Below the pieces are notes generated by a model. It worked only from the letters and a program-made list of their open reading frames with translations. It was not told where the DNA came from and did no database searches. The position numbers and the translations under genes are program-made. This document shows, piece after piece, positions 1 to 8,880 of a DNA stretch of 64,000 nt. Position 1 is the stretch's first letter. Every line of letters begins with the position of its first letter. The stretch is from JAEYFP01 sp964566545 (lineage in GTDB: Bacteria > Bacillota > Clostridia > Lachnospirales > Lachnospiraceae), in NCBI GenBank assembly GCA_964566545.1, contig CAZMIX010000003.1:62001-126000 (forward strand), in the 5' to 3' direction.

Positions 1-491
1 TCCATCGTATAGGCATCACCAAGTGTATACGCCAACGCAACCTGAGCGTGTCCCTTGCCTGAATTCTTTCTCTCTTTATTCGTCGCGTCTACTGCCGCCT
101 GTAAATTTCTCAAATCGTTAAAGCAATCGAAAATACGAATGATATCGATACCATTTGCGATAGACTTTTGTACAAAATATTCCACAACATCATCCGCATA
201 CGGACGGTATCCTAAAATATTTTGTCCCCTGAACAGCATTTGCAGCTTTGTATTTTTTGCGCATGCTCTGATTTTCCTCAATCGTTCCCATGGATCCTCT
301 TTCAGAAAACGAAGGGATGCGTCAAATGTCGCACCTCCCCAGCATTCCAAAGAATTGTATCCAACCTTGTCGAGCTTTTCAAGGATCGGAAGCATTTCTT
401 CGGTTTGCATTCTTGTCGCAATCAAGGACTGATGCGCATCACGAAGAACTGTCTCCGTAATTTTAACTGGTTTTTTAACTATTTCTGACAT
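1..491 (-). CDS. Oxaloacetate decarboxylase alpha / pyruvate carboxylase subunit B, 5' part
   Basis: Only the first 163 codons are in the window; the gene continues past the left edge. The protein opens with the TIM-barrel carboxyltransferase signature of the OadA/PycB/5S transcarboxylase family: ITETVLRDAHQSLIATRM, with the metal-binding Asp followed by AHQS, then GYNSLECWGGATFD, LRGQ-like LFRGQNILGYR and IRIFDCFNDLRN. These enzymes move CO2 between biotin and pyruvate/oxaloacetate. ATG at 491 follows the biotin carrier gene by about 50 bases, so it is probably the last known member of the same operon. Which family member it is depends on the unseen C-terminus: OadA often ends in its own biotin domain, while PycB or 5S need not. 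The start is solid; the exact substrate is inferred. Confidence 0.9.
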   Translation of the reverse strand, partial: MSEIVKKPVKITETVLRDAHQSLIATRMQTEEMLPILEKLDKVGYNSLECWGGATFDASLRFLKEDPWERLRKIRACAKNTKLQMLFRGQNILGYRPYADDVVEYFVQKSIANGIDIIRIFDCFNDLRNLQAAVDATNKERKNSGKGHAQVALAYTLGDAYTM

Positions 492-542
492 GTTCTTTCC
501 TCCTGTATTGAATTTGAACAGATTTTTACTCCTGTCCCGTCC

Positions 543-968
543 TTACTTCAATGTTGCAAGAACCGCGCCTGATTCTACATTCTCTCCTACAGACACTTCA
601 ATACTTGCAACAACGCCGTCAGCAGGAGCAACCATCGGGATTTCCATCTTCATAGCCTCCAAAACAACAACGGAGTCCCCCTTCTTAACAGCCTGTCCCA
701 CATTAGCGTCGATCTTAAAGATTTTACCTGCCGCGCCTGCTTCCACCTTGATTGAACCCACTTCGCCTGTCGCTGCTGTCGAAGCCGGAACTGCCGCTGG
801 GGCTGCTGCCGCTACAGGAGCCGGAGCTGCCGCTACAGGAACCGGAGCCGCTGCGGGGGCTGCTGCCGGAATCGGAGCTGCTACAGGAGTTGCAACGCCA
901 GTTCCTGCTCCTTCTTCCACTGTCACATTATATACGCTGCCATTTACGGTAATTGTGTAATTCTTCAT
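543..968 (-). CDS. Biotin/lipoyl carrier protein of a decarboxylase complex
   Basis: A 141-residue biotin carboxyl carrier subunit (MmdC/GcdC/OadA-C type). Residues 1-18 form a short beta segment, 19-70 are an Ala/Pro-rich flexible linker, and 71-141 are the biotinyl domain with the canonical VLEAMKMEIP motif, so Lys107 is the expected biotinylation site. The linker lets the biotin arm swing between a carboxyltransferase and the membrane decarboxylase. It lies between the OadG-like gene and the OadA/PycB gene, all on minus. BirA (18656-19636) is the expected modifying enzyme. The long plus-strand open frame opposite it is an artefact of the Ala/Pro linker. Confidence 0.93.
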   Translation of the reverse strand: MKNYTITVNGSVYNVTVEEGAGTGVATPVAAPIPAAAPAAAPVPVAAAPAPVAAAAPAAVPASTAATGEVGSIKVEAGAAGKIFKIDANVGQAVKKGDSVVVLEAMKMEIPMVAPADGVVASIEVSVGENVESGAVLATLK

Positions 969-1046
969 TTTTAAAATCCTCCTATTTTCAATTTTAAATT
1001 TTTATTTTTAGTTGTAAAAAATTAAATCGTTCCGGGTTTGTTAAAT

Positions 1047-1874
1047 TCATCCCCATCTGCTGCCGGGCGTTCTTTTAATTCTTCTCGCAATAAAACCGTC
1101 GGTTCCTGCTGCAGCATTCCCTCTGCCCGGCTTTTGACCCGCAGCCTTTGACGCAGCTATAATTGCCGTAATCACTGCCAACATCTCCGTGTCGTCTATT
1201 CGTTCTTCTTTTTCGATAATTTGAGCAATCGTATTATTCACCGCCATTTCCTTTTCTTCTACTTGATCCTTCTTGCTAAAAGAATTTTGCATCTTCGAAG
1301 CAACGGCAAAGTAAGTGATGACTGCAGTCAGCAGTATCAAAACCGCAATGAGAACAGCAGTAACTGCTATCGTATTTATCCCGATACTCTCCACCCATCC
1401 GGCAAATGTGTAAACCACCCTTGTCGAAACAGATGTAATCGTATGATTTGAATCATTGTCAAAAACAAACTCTACCCGTACCGTCCCTTTTTCTGCCTCA
1501 ACAGGAATCTCGACAATAATTGAATCTCCATTTGCGCTGTAGGCAACGGAATATCCCGTAAACCTCTGAGCTGCGCCAACCTTTGCGGTCGCCCTATTCC
1601 ATGATTCAAAAGCAGAAATCATCGCATCGCCGTCTACCTTAATGTCAAAGCTGCTGGCAAATATACTCTCTATTGCTTCTGCGCCCTGTGACGTGAACTG
1701 CGCTGCGGATGCTTCATCCAACGAGGCAAACGCATATGCTACTACAATCTGAGAAGTCTGCACCAGCTCCTGTGAAGTCGCTTCATCGACCGCTTTCTTT
1801 TCCGCAAGTCCTTTACATCCTGATAATGCAAGGAGACAGGCTGTCAAACATAATATTATTCTAAAATTTTTCAT
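1047..1874 (-). CDS. OadG-family sodium-pump decarboxylase gamma subunit, lipoprotein-like
   Basis: The chosen ATG at 1874 gives 275 residues and starts with a signal sequence ending in a lipobox (ALSGC), so export and lipidation are predicted. About 150 extracytoplasmic residues follow, then one membrane helix (IAVTAVLIAVLILLTAVITY), then a charged cytoplasmic tail with the OadG-like end EMLAVITAIIAASKAAG and FIARRIKR. Family gamma subunits anchor the carboxyltransferase to the membrane beta subunit and are usually much shorter, so the outer domain is an added module. An upstream in-frame extension would overlap the carboxyltransferase gene and bury the signal peptide, so it was rejected. 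No beta subunit is in the window. Confidence 0.82.
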   Translation of the reverse strand: MKNFRIILCLTACLLALSGCKGLAEKKAVDEATSQELVQTSQIVVAYAFASLDEASAAQFTSQGAEAIESIFASSFDIKVDGDAMISAFESWNRATAKVGAAQRFTGYSVAYSANGDSIIVEIPVEAEKGTVRVEFVFDNDSNHTITSVSTRVVYTFAGWVESIGINTIAVTAVLIAVLILLTAVITYFAVASKMQNSFSKKDQVEEKEMAVNNTIAQIIEKEERIDDTEMLAVITAIIAASKAAGQKPGRGNAAAGTDGFIARRIKRTPGSRWG

Positions 1875-1896
1875 ATTACGCGCCACCACATCCTCT

Positions 1897-3327
1897 CTAA
1901 ACTGTTCCATGCTTCTTATTCGGGTGTTCCTCCCTCTTAGTAAACAGCATTTCAAACGCACCGATCACATATTTTCTTGTGTCTGCCGCCGAAATAATCT
2001 GGTCTACATAGCCTCTTCTCGCCGCAGAGGTCACACTCGTTTGAAGCTCCTGATAGGCTGCTGCCTTCTCCTTAATCACATCCGCGCCTTTGCCCTCATA
2101 CATAATTTTAGCAGCAAGTTCCGCATCCATCATGCCGATCGAAGCGCTGTCCCATGCTAATGTCAAATCAGCCCCGATTGCCTTCGAGTTCATTGCCGCA
2201 TACGCGCTTCCATAAGCTTGTCCAATAATAACATTTACCTTTGGAACGGTCGCATTTGCAAATGCGTAAACGAGCTTTGCAGATGCCTTTGCAATTTCTT
2301 TTTCGGACTCAGTCGTAGCCGCAAACCCCTTTACATTTGTCAAAGACAATACCGGAATGTCAAACGCATCACAGAAACCAATAAATTCCGCTGCTTTCAC
2401 ACAGCCATGCGGAGTCAGCACCGCATCAAATGTCTCTATTGTCTTACCATCCTCCCCGACAACCTCCGCGCGGTTTGCAACGGCGCCGACGGTCATGCCG
2501 TTCAGCCTGATAAAGCCGACGGTCATTTCCTTAGCATAGTCCGCTTTTATTTCAAAATACACATTGCCGTCGGAAATCTGAGCAAGCGCGGCCGCCGTAT
2601 TGCCAACACAGTTCGTAAGTGCCGAGCTTGCACGGTTCAAATCATCCGCACATTCATCATAAGCGCCATTTTCTTCGTTATTTGCTGGAAGCATCACTAC
2701 GAGCTGCCTGATTTTTGCAAACAAATCCGCCTCATTGGCAACAACATCCACAATACCGCTCTCAGCGCTCTGAAATTTCGCAGAAGCCGTATCATTTTGT
2801 GATTCTACGTTTCCTTTCAGCGCATTCGGTGAGTTCACGAATAATTTAGCCTTTTTCTCCTCCATGAACGTAAAGTCCGTCATTGTTGAAAGCAATGCCA
2901 GTCCGCCTCCGCAGTTTCCGAACACAGCTGCAATCTGAGGAATTACGCCTGATGCAAGTGCCTGTTTCTTGTAAATTTTACTAAAGCCGTTCAATGCATC
3001 TGTCGCCTCTTGTAATCTCAACCCTGCAGAATCAAGCAAACCGATAACCGGTGCACCCATCTTCAGAGCAAAATCATACAGATTAACAATTTTCTTTGCA
3101 TGCATTTCACCAACAGAACCACCCATGACAGAAGCATCCTGACTGTAGACATATACCAGATTGCCATCAATCAGACCATAACCCGTTATAACGCCGTCTG
3201 CCGGAGTTTCCTTCGGTTCCATATTGAAATCAGTAGCCCTGGCCGTTATTAAGCCGCCAATCTCAACAAAACTGTTTTCATCGAGCAAGGATTTGATTCT
3301 TAAGCTCGCTTGAGAAGTATTACCCAT
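1897..3327 (-). CDS. Acyl-CoA carboxyltransferase subunit (methylmalonyl-CoA decarboxylase alpha type)
   Basis: A 476-residue crotonase-fold carboxyltransferase of the MmdA/PccB/12S-transcarboxylase family. The N-half has DGVITGYGLIDG, SQDASVMGGSVGEMHAKKI and GLLDSAGLRLQEA, then the oxyanion-hole segment AAVFGNCGGGLALLS. The C-half has LTPHGCVKAAEFIGFCDAF and IIGQAYGSAYAAMNSKAIGAD. It transfers CO2 from an acyl-CoA such as methylmalonyl-CoA to biotin, or the reverse. The family usually runs to about 510 residues, so this one is slightly short. ATG at 3327 is preceded by GGAGGG. It is first in a minus-strand operon with OadG, biotin carrier and OadA/PycB. The acyl-CoA substrate cannot be fixed from sequence alone. 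Confidence 0.88.
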   Translation of the reverse strand: MGNTSQASLRIKSLLDENSFVEIGGLITARATDFNMEPKETPADGVITGYGLIDGNLVYVYSQDASVMGGSVGEMHAKKIVNLYDFALKMGAPVIGLLDSAGLRLQEATDALNGFSKIYKKQALASGVIPQIAAVFGNCGGGLALLSTMTDFTFMEEKKAKLFVNSPNALKGNVESQNDTASAKFQSAESGIVDVVANEADLFAKIRQLVVMLPANNEENGAYDECADDLNRASSALTNCVGNTAAALAQISDGNVYFEIKADYAKEMTVGFIRLNGMTVGAVANRAEVVGEDGKTIETFDAVLTPHGCVKAAEFIGFCDAFDIPVLSLTNVKGFAATTESEKEIAKASAKLVYAFANATVPKVNVIIGQAYGSAYAAMNSKAIGADLTLAWDSASIGMMDAELAAKIMYEGKGADVIKEKAAAYQELQTSVTSAARRGYVDQIISAADTRKYVIGAFEMLFTKREEHPNKKHGTV

Positions 3328-3397
3328 TTTGTTCAGCCCTCCATTTTATATAAATATTTTATTAAACATTTTTTGCGCATATTTGCACACTGTAAAG

Positions 3398-3406
3398 ATT
3401 ATAACA
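3398..3406 (-). promoter_or_regulatory. Extended -10 promoter for the decarboxylase operon
   Basis: The minus strand reads TGTTATAAT here, a perfect -10 hexamer with an extended TGn. No good -35 is seen 17 bases upstream. It lies about 70 bases before the carboxyltransferase ATG. Confidence 0.5.
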
Positions 3407-3455
3407 CACCTTTTTCACAAATCATAGTAATAAATTCAACATTTTTTCATCATTT

Positions 3456-4808
3456 TCAAGGCCGACAAAATACTAAAAAACGGCTCCAAATCTGGTTCAT
3501 ACACCAGATAAAATCAATCGCATCCACCCGTTCGCCCGTCTTTAAGCTGACTGACTTCCAAACAGTCCCGTCAATGATATAGCGAATGCTTCCAACCGTC
3601 TCTCCCTTCTCTACGGGAGCCGTCAACTCACCTGAAACCTGACAGCTCATTTCGATCTGCTCACCTTTTTTTAATAAAAGTCCTTCTAACTCCCCAGCCT
3701 GTTCTTCCAAGGCCGGCTGCCTTTGCTCTACATCCATTTCTTCCATATAAAGAGAAACTTCTGCCTGCCCGCCAAGCCGTTCAGTCTGCCCTTCCTTTAC
3801 AAGCAGCGGCTCTAACAGGCTTTCTTCAATGGGAAGCTCTGAAAAAGCATGGTAGGTATACTGCTCCACCCCGTATTCCATCAGCTTTCTCGTATCCTTC
3901 CATTTATAGCTTTTATTATTCGGCCATCCGCATGCCAAAAGCGATACCGTATAAACACGTCCTTCATCCTTCAGCGCACCGACATAGCAATAGCCTGCAT
4001 TTCCCGTAAACCCTGTCTTTCCCGAAAGTGCTCCCGGCATCATATCGAGAAACGCATTGTGATTCGTACAGGAAAAAATCCTGCCGCCAAGCTTCCATTC
4101 TCCCGACTCGTTCTTTTCCATATTGGAAAAGCAATAGCCCGCCGTCCGCGTGATTTCCTGAAACTCCTCCTTTTTAGGAGAATATAGGACACAGTAAGAC
4201 ATTATGCGCGCCAGATCCGCCGCCGTCGTCGCATGCTCCTGCACTCTTGTGTTACCTTCCTGATCCCGCAGCACAGCAGAGGCATCCAGTCCATTCGGCG
4301 TGATAAAATATGTATCAAAGCATCCGATATCGCGAGCCTTCTGATTCATCATATCCGCAAACCCTTCCGTGCTCCCGCCGATATGCTCCGCAATCACGAC
4401 GGCGCTGTCGTTATGAGATTCCAACATCAGAGAATACAGGATATCCTTTAATAAATAATGTTCTCCCGTTTTTATGCCCAAATGAACCTTTGGCATTGAC
4501 GCCGCATAAGAGGATACTTCCATGATGTCATCCATGTTTCCATTTTCCAACGCAAGAATACATGTCATAATTTTTGTTGTGCTCGCCATCGGCATTTGCT
4601 CTTTACCGTTTTTTTCATATAAAACACGCCCGGAAGATGCGTCCATTAAGACCGCAGACCGGGCGTACAGTTCACTTTCTTTTATGGTTGTCTCCATTTC
4701 CTCCTGAAGCTTTTCCGCAAATAAATCCGGATTTTTAGAAACCGGCAAGTAAGGATTCCCAAGCAGCAGACAAGTCATTGCCGTCAATACAATTTTTTTC
4801 CCAATCAT
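3456..4808 (-). CDS. D-alanyl-D-alanine carboxypeptidase (penicillin-binding, S11)
   Basis: A 450-residue serine DD-peptidase of the DacF/DacB type that trims pentapeptide side chains of peptidoglycan outside the membrane. A hydrophobic N-terminus acts as signal peptide. All three S11 motifs are present: SxxK as S76-T-T-K79, SHN at 131-133 and KTG at 264-266 (SGKTGFTGNAGY). The C-terminal 100 residues are a beta-rich PBP5_C-like domain, which normally precedes a membrane anchor; here the end is only mildly hydrophobic. It lies about 50 bases from the Cys-rich Feo peptide gene. A second member of the family is at 9908-11350. Confidence 0.9.
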   Translation of the reverse strand: MIGKKIVLTAMTCLLLGNPYLPVSKNPDLFAEKLQEEMETTIKESELYARSAVLMDASSGRVLYEKNGKEQMPMASTTKIMTCILALENGNMDDIMEVSSYAASMPKVHLGIKTGEHYLLKDILYSLMLESHNDSAVVIAEHIGGSTEGFADMMNQKARDIGCFDTYFITPNGLDASAVLRDQEGNTRVQEHATTAADLARIMSYCVLYSPKKEEFQEITRTAGYCFSNMEKNESGEWKLGGRIFSCTNHNAFLDMMPGALSGKTGFTGNAGYCYVGALKDEGRVYTVSLLACGWPNNKSYKWKDTRKLMEYGVEQYTYHAFSELPIEESLLEPLLVKEGQTERLGGQAEVSLYMEEMDVEQRQPALEEQAGELEGLLLKKGEQIEMSCQVSGELTAPVEKGETVGSIRYIIDGTVWKSVSLKTGERVDAIDFIWCMNQIWSRFLVFCRP

Positions 4809-4857
4809 GTTCTCTGTTCCAAGTCAAAGGATTAATTCAATATATGCGATATTTGAA

Positions 4858-5031
4858 TCAGTCATGCCTTTTACAGTCCCCACATTTTTCATCGGCAGCC
4901 TTCTCCTCTTGGCCATTGCTGCCACACCCGCCGCAACCCGTGCAGATGCCATTCTTTTTATCCCTGCGCAGCTTTCTGAATGCCAAATAGAGCCAAAGCC
5001 CGAGAATGAGCAGAATAATAATTTCAAGCAT
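4858..5031 (-). CDS. FeoB-associated Cys-rich membrane peptide
   Basis: A 57-residue peptide: one N-terminal membrane helix (IIILLILGLWLYLAF), a basic stretch, then a cysteine cluster CTGCGGCG and a final CGDC. This is the FeoB-associated Cys-rich family seen after feoB in many Clostridia, where it may take the place of FeoC. Its biochemical role is not established. ATG at 5031 was chosen because GGAG lies about 7 bases upstream; in-frame starts at 5043 and a GTG at 5058 right after the feoB stop lack this spacing. Confidence 0.82.
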   Translation of the reverse strand: MLEIIILLILGLWLYLAFRKLRRDKKNGICTGCGGCGSNGQEEKAADEKCGDCKRHD

Positions 5032-5058
5032 ATCGTTCTCCATAACATATAGAAACAC

Positions 5059-7065
5059 TCAAAAAATCAAGCTTCCAATCTGAAATACGATTACTGCCAC
5101 AAGCCATGCAACAACGCATTGTGAGATCACAATGCCGGCCGTCTGAATGCCGGATTTTAATTCCCGCTTAATCGTGGCCACCGCCGCGACGCAAGGCGTA
5201 TACAGCAGTGTAAACAATAAAAAGCAGGTTGCAGACAACGGCGTAAAAAGTACGGATAACGCATGTTTTAACTCTGCGTTTCCTACATTTAAAAGCACAC
5301 TTAGCGTACTAACGACCGCTTCCTTAGCGGTAAAGCCAGAAATAAGAGAAGTCACGATCCGCCAATCAGCAAAGCCACACGGCGCAAACACCGGCGCAAA
5401 CCGCTGTCCGATTAACGCAAGCAGACTGTTCGCGCTGTCCTGCACGACATTCAGGCGCATGTCAAATGTTTGCAAAAACCAGATAATAATCGTAGCAATA
5501 AAAATAATCGTAAATGCCCGCTGCAAAAAGTCCTTTGCTTTTTCCCACATAAGCAAAAAAACGCTTTTCACGGACGGAATCCTGTAATTAGGCAATTCCA
5601 TCACAAATGGAATTGGCTTCCCTTTGAAAATCGATCCTTTCAGCAGGAGTGCGATCAGGACGGCAAGAAGCATGCCGGAAAAGTACAGGGCAAGCATAAC
5701 AAGTGCCTGATGCTTTGGAAAAAATACCGCACAGAATACCGCATAAATAGGGATTTTTGCCGAGCAGCTCATATATGGCGTCAAGATAATTGTCATTTTC
5801 CGATCGCGCTCCGAAGCTAGCGTCCTTGTTGACATGATTGCCGGAACACTGCAGCCAAAACCGATCAGCATCGGCACAAAGCTGCGACCCGAAAGCCCGA
5901 TTTTCCTAAGCACCTTATCCATTACGAACGCGATACGCGCCATATAGCCGGTATCCTCAAGTACCGATAAAAAGAAAAACAGCACAACTATAATCGGTAA
6001 AAAGCTCAAGACACTTCCAACGCCTGCAAATACACCGTCAATAACCAGACTTTGGACAACTTCGTTTAAACCATACGCTGTCAGACCCCGGTCGACAAGT
6101 TGTGTCAGCGCGTCGATCCCAATCGCAAGCAAATCCGATAAAGAACTGCCAATCACATCAAATGTCAAAAAAAATACAAGACACATAATACCTATAAACG
6201 CCGGAAACGCAGTATACTTTCCTGTAAGTATCTTGTCAATTGCCATGCTGCGCTTGTGCTCTTTGCTTTCATGACTCCTTGCGACCGTATCTTTGCACAC
6301 GGACTCAATGAAGTCATAGCGCATTTCCGCAAGAGCCGCATTACGATCAAGACCGGTATCATGCTCCATTTCCATAATGCTGTGCTCAAGCAGTTCTTTT
6401 TCATTTTGATTTAAAGCAAGCTTTTCCGCAAAGGAACTGTCTCCTTCAATCAGCTTCGTCGCGCAAAATCTAGCAGAAATGCCGGCATATTGTGCATGAT
6501 CCTCAATTAAATGGGAAACCGCATGAATGCACCTATGTACGGCACCGCTCGGACAAAAATCCATCACTTGCGGCAATATCTTCTTTTTTGCCACCTCTTC
6601 GATTTTATAAGCAGCTTCAGAAATCCCTTCATTTTTGGCGGCACTGATTGGAATCACCGGCACACCAAGCCGCCGGCTCATTTCCTTTACATCGATCGAG
6701 CCGCCGTTACTGCGCACCTCATCCATCATATTCAATACGATGACCATCGGCATATGAAGCTCTAGAAGCTGCAGGCTTAAGTAAAGATTCCTTTCAATGT
6801 TTGTTGCATCAATAATGTTGATAATGCCATCCGGCTTTTCGTTTAAAACAAAATCCCGCGTCACGATTTCTTCCGTCGTATAAGGCCTGATGGAATAGAT
6901 ACCCGGCAGATCTACAATCGAGCAATCCTTGACATACTTCATGGTGCCCATTTTCTGATCCACTGTCACACCCGGGAAATTCCCGACATGCTGGTTGGAG
7001 CCCGTCAAAACGTTAAATAATGTCGTCTTCCCGCAATTTTGATTACCGACCAATGCGAAAATCAT
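5059..7065 (-). CDS. feoB: Ferrous iron transporter FeoB
   Basis: A 668-residue Fe(II) transporter of the inner membrane. The N-terminal G domain shows G1 GNQNCGKTTLFN (residues 7-18), G3 VDLPGIYS and G4 LNMMDE, followed by a helical GDI region to about residue 270. The C-terminal membrane part carries two Gate repeats, including GFGCSVPAIMSTR with the conserved Cys proposed to gate iron. Length is at the short end of the family. Its ATG overlaps the feoA stop by four bases, which indicates translational coupling. No Fur-type box was recognised upstream. Confidence 0.96.
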   Translation of the reverse strand: MIFALVGNQNCGKTTLFNVLTGSNQHVGNFPGVTVDQKMGTMKYVKDCSIVDLPGIYSIRPYTTEEIVTRDFVLNEKPDGIINIIDATNIERNLYLSLQLLELHMPMVIVLNMMDEVRSNGGSIDVKEMSRRLGVPVIPISAAKNEGISEAAYKIEEVAKKKILPQVMDFCPSGAVHRCIHAVSHLIEDHAQYAGISARFCATKLIEGDSSFAEKLALNQNEKELLEHSIMEMEHDTGLDRNAALAEMRYDFIESVCKDTVARSHESKEHKRSMAIDKILTGKYTAFPAFIGIMCLVFFLTFDVIGSSLSDLLAIGIDALTQLVDRGLTAYGLNEVVQSLVIDGVFAGVGSVLSFLPIIVVLFFFLSVLEDTGYMARIAFVMDKVLRKIGLSGRSFVPMLIGFGCSVPAIMSTRTLASERDRKMTIILTPYMSCSAKIPIYAVFCAVFFPKHQALVMLALYFSGMLLAVLIALLLKGSIFKGKPIPFVMELPNYRIPSVKSVFLLMWEKAKDFLQRAFTIIFIATIIIWFLQTFDMRLNVVQDSANSLLALIGQRFAPVFAPCGFADWRIVTSLISGFTAKEAVVSTLSVLLNVGNAELKHALSVLFTPLSATCFLLFTLLYTPCVAAVATIKRELKSGIQTAGIVISQCVVAWLVAVIVFQIGSLIF

Positions 7066-7298
7066 ATGCCCGATGCCCCGCTTTCTATTGTGATTTTCTT
7101 AGCATCCTCTCTCCTGATTGTCAGCTCATAGCCTCTGATGCTGATTTGTATCGGATCGCCGAGAGGCGCTATTTTCTGTACCTTTACTTTTGTCCGCGGA
7201 ATGAGCCCCATATCCAGAAACCGAAGCCGCAATACCCCTTCGCCCAGAACCTCTTTGATCTGCCCTTCTTCGCCAACTGCCAAATCGTTAATTGTCAT
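7062..7298 (-). CDS. feoA: Ferrous iron transport protein FeoA
   Basis: A 78-residue SH3-like FeoA domain, with GEEGQIKEVLG at the start, LRFLDMGLIPRTKVKVQKIAPLGDP in the middle and a terminal beta strand GYELTIRREDAKKI. FeoA binds and supports FeoB in the cytoplasm. ATG at 7298 has AGGGAG upstream, and the stop overlaps the feoB start. It follows scpB by about 55 bases. Confidence 0.93.
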   Translation of the reverse strand: MTINDLAVGEEGQIKEVLGEGVLRLRFLDMGLIPRTKVKVQKIAPLGDPIQISIRGYELTIRREDAKKITIESGASGI

Positions 7299-7354
7299 GC
7301 TTGTTCTCCCTTGTCCTTATGTCAGCAATCAAAAAAATTTTTCATGATTTTGTT

Positions 7355-8074
7355 TTAGATATCCAGCTTTAACTGCACTTCCTCCGCAGCTTCTTTTTTG
7401 AATTCCTCCAATCGATCCGGCGCCACCATCGGAAGCTCGTCCAGTGATCGCACTCCAAAGCTCCGCAAAAACTCCTCTGTCGTACCAAATAATAGCGGCC
7501 TGCCCGGCGCATCCAGCCTTCCCAGTTCTGTGACCAGCCCATATTCGATCAGCTTATTAACCGCATGATCGCAGCTTACTCCTCTTATTTTCTCGATTTC
7601 CAGCCTTGTGACCGGCTGTTTATAAGCGACAATGGATAATGTTTCCAAGATCGTGTCGGTCAGCACATAATTTTTCGGAGTCTTGGCAATTCTTACAAGA
7701 TGTTCATACATTTCGTTTTTGGAACACATCTGTACCGCAGTACCCAATTCCATCAGCGTAATACCGCGATTCTGATCACCGTCATAATCTGCCTGCATTT
7801 CGTGGATCAACTCCGTCGTCTCCTCCTCATTCCTGCCAAGTATCCTCGCAAGCCTCTTGATTTCTACAGAATTCCCCATCGTAAAAAGAACCGCCTCAAT
7901 GACAGCCCTCGGATTTTCCACCGGCAAAATTTTCTCTGCCGCTTCTTTTTTCATGATAGGTTCTTCCGAAGAAACCTCCTCTGCGGTCTGCACCTGCTGT
8001 TTTTGCTCTTTTATTTCTTGCTTCGTGCTTATTAAAATTTCATCCATAATGTCATTTTCATTCTTTTTTGTCAC
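7355..8074 (-). CDS. scpB: Segregation and condensation protein ScpB
   Basis: A 239-residue ScpB kleisin-interacting subunit of the SMC complex, which compacts and segregates the chromosome. After a charged 50-residue extension the winged-helix core begins (AVIEAVLFTMGNSVEIKRLARIL). It contains ETLSIVAYKQPVTRLEIEKIRGV and YGLVTELGRLDAPGRPLLFGTT, which are hallmark ScpB segments. The assigned start is a GTG at 8074; an ATG at 8047 is possible. It is 43 bases after scpA. Confidence 0.95.
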   Translation of the reverse strand: MTKKNENDIMDEILISTKQEIKEQKQQVQTAEEVSSEEPIMKKEAAEKILPVENPRAVIEAVLFTMGNSVEIKRLARILGRNEEETTELIHEMQADYDGDQNRGITLMELGTAVQMCSKNEMYEHLVRIAKTPKNYVLTDTILETLSIVAYKQPVTRLEIEKIRGVSCDHAVNKLIEYGLVTELGRLDAPGRPLLFGTTEEFLRSFGVRSLDELPMVAPDRLEEFKKEAAEEVQLKLDI

Positions 8075-8117
8075 TCCGATAACCCCGCTGCCTTTGCTTC
8101 TATTTTGTTTTTATTTC

Positions 8118-8867
8118 TTAAGCCGCAATTTGAGACATGATCATAATATCGTCAAATAATTCCTCTTGTACGATCACGATTTTTCCAATCTTCATCATTT
8201 CGAGTACAACCAGAAATGTCACGACAACATCCATTTTGGATGACTGTGCTTCCAAAAGGCTGCGGAAGCTGAAACGCCTGTGCGACTGTACATAGCTTTC
8301 TATGTATGCTGTCTTTTCTTCAAGATTGACCTCATCCTTTTCGATCTTGCCGAACTGGCTTCTAACCGGGTCGATCTTGTCCTCCTGCCTTTTCATAATG
8401 GACTTAAAAACCAAATTCAGCTTCGATAAATCCATATCGCCTACAAGCTTTTCATAATCGATCGGCTCCCGATAGTCCTCCACCTCTTTAGGAAGCGTCG
8501 GTTCCTTAAACAGGGTGCGCACCGCATCCACCTGCCTGTCCTTCAGTTCGTAAGACATATATTTAAACAGCTTATATTCGATCAGCTTCTCAACAAGCTC
8601 AGCTCTTGGATCCTCTTCCTCTCCCTCCTCATTGACCTCCTTCGGAAGCAGCATCCTGCATTTGATATCAAGCAGCGTAGCAGCCATCACGAGAAATTCG
8701 CTCATAATATTTAAATCCTCAGTCTCCATCTGCCGGATATAATCAAGGTACTGATCCGTAATCATGGAAATTGGAATATCATAAATATCTACCTTATTCT
8801 TTTCAATCAGGTGAAGTAATAAATCGAGTGGGCCTTCGAAAATCTGCAATTTTACCGTAATACTCAT
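8118..8867 (-). CDS. scpA: Segregation and condensation protein ScpA
   Basis: A 249-residue kleisin, the bridging subunit of the SMC-ScpAB condensin. The N-terminus has the typical FEGPLDLLLHLIEKNKVDIYDIPI motif that contacts the SMC neck, followed by LNIMSEFLVMAATLLDIKCRMLLP. A C-terminal winged helix ends near the stop. It is transcribed with scpB. The metallophosphoesterase gene upstream ends 13 bases before its start, so all three probably share a transcript. Confidence 0.95.
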   Translation of the reverse strand: MSITVKLQIFEGPLDLLLHLIEKNKVDIYDIPISMITDQYLDYIRQMETEDLNIMSEFLVMAATLLDIKCRMLLPKEVNEEGEEEDPRAELVEKLIEYKLFKYMSYELKDRQVDAVRTLFKEPTLPKEVEDYREPIDYEKLVGDMDLSKLNLVFKSIMKRQEDKIDPVRSQFGKIEKDEVNLEEKTAYIESYVQSHRRFSFRSLLEAQSSKMDVVVTFLVVLEMMKIGKIVIVQEELFDDIMIMSQIAA

Positions 8868-8880
8868 ATGTTTCCCCTCT

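Noticed and set aside
490..960. Long plus-strand open frame rich in Ala/Thr/Gly
   Set aside because: It is opposite the biotin carrier gene and exists because the Ala/Pro linker has no stops on the other strand.
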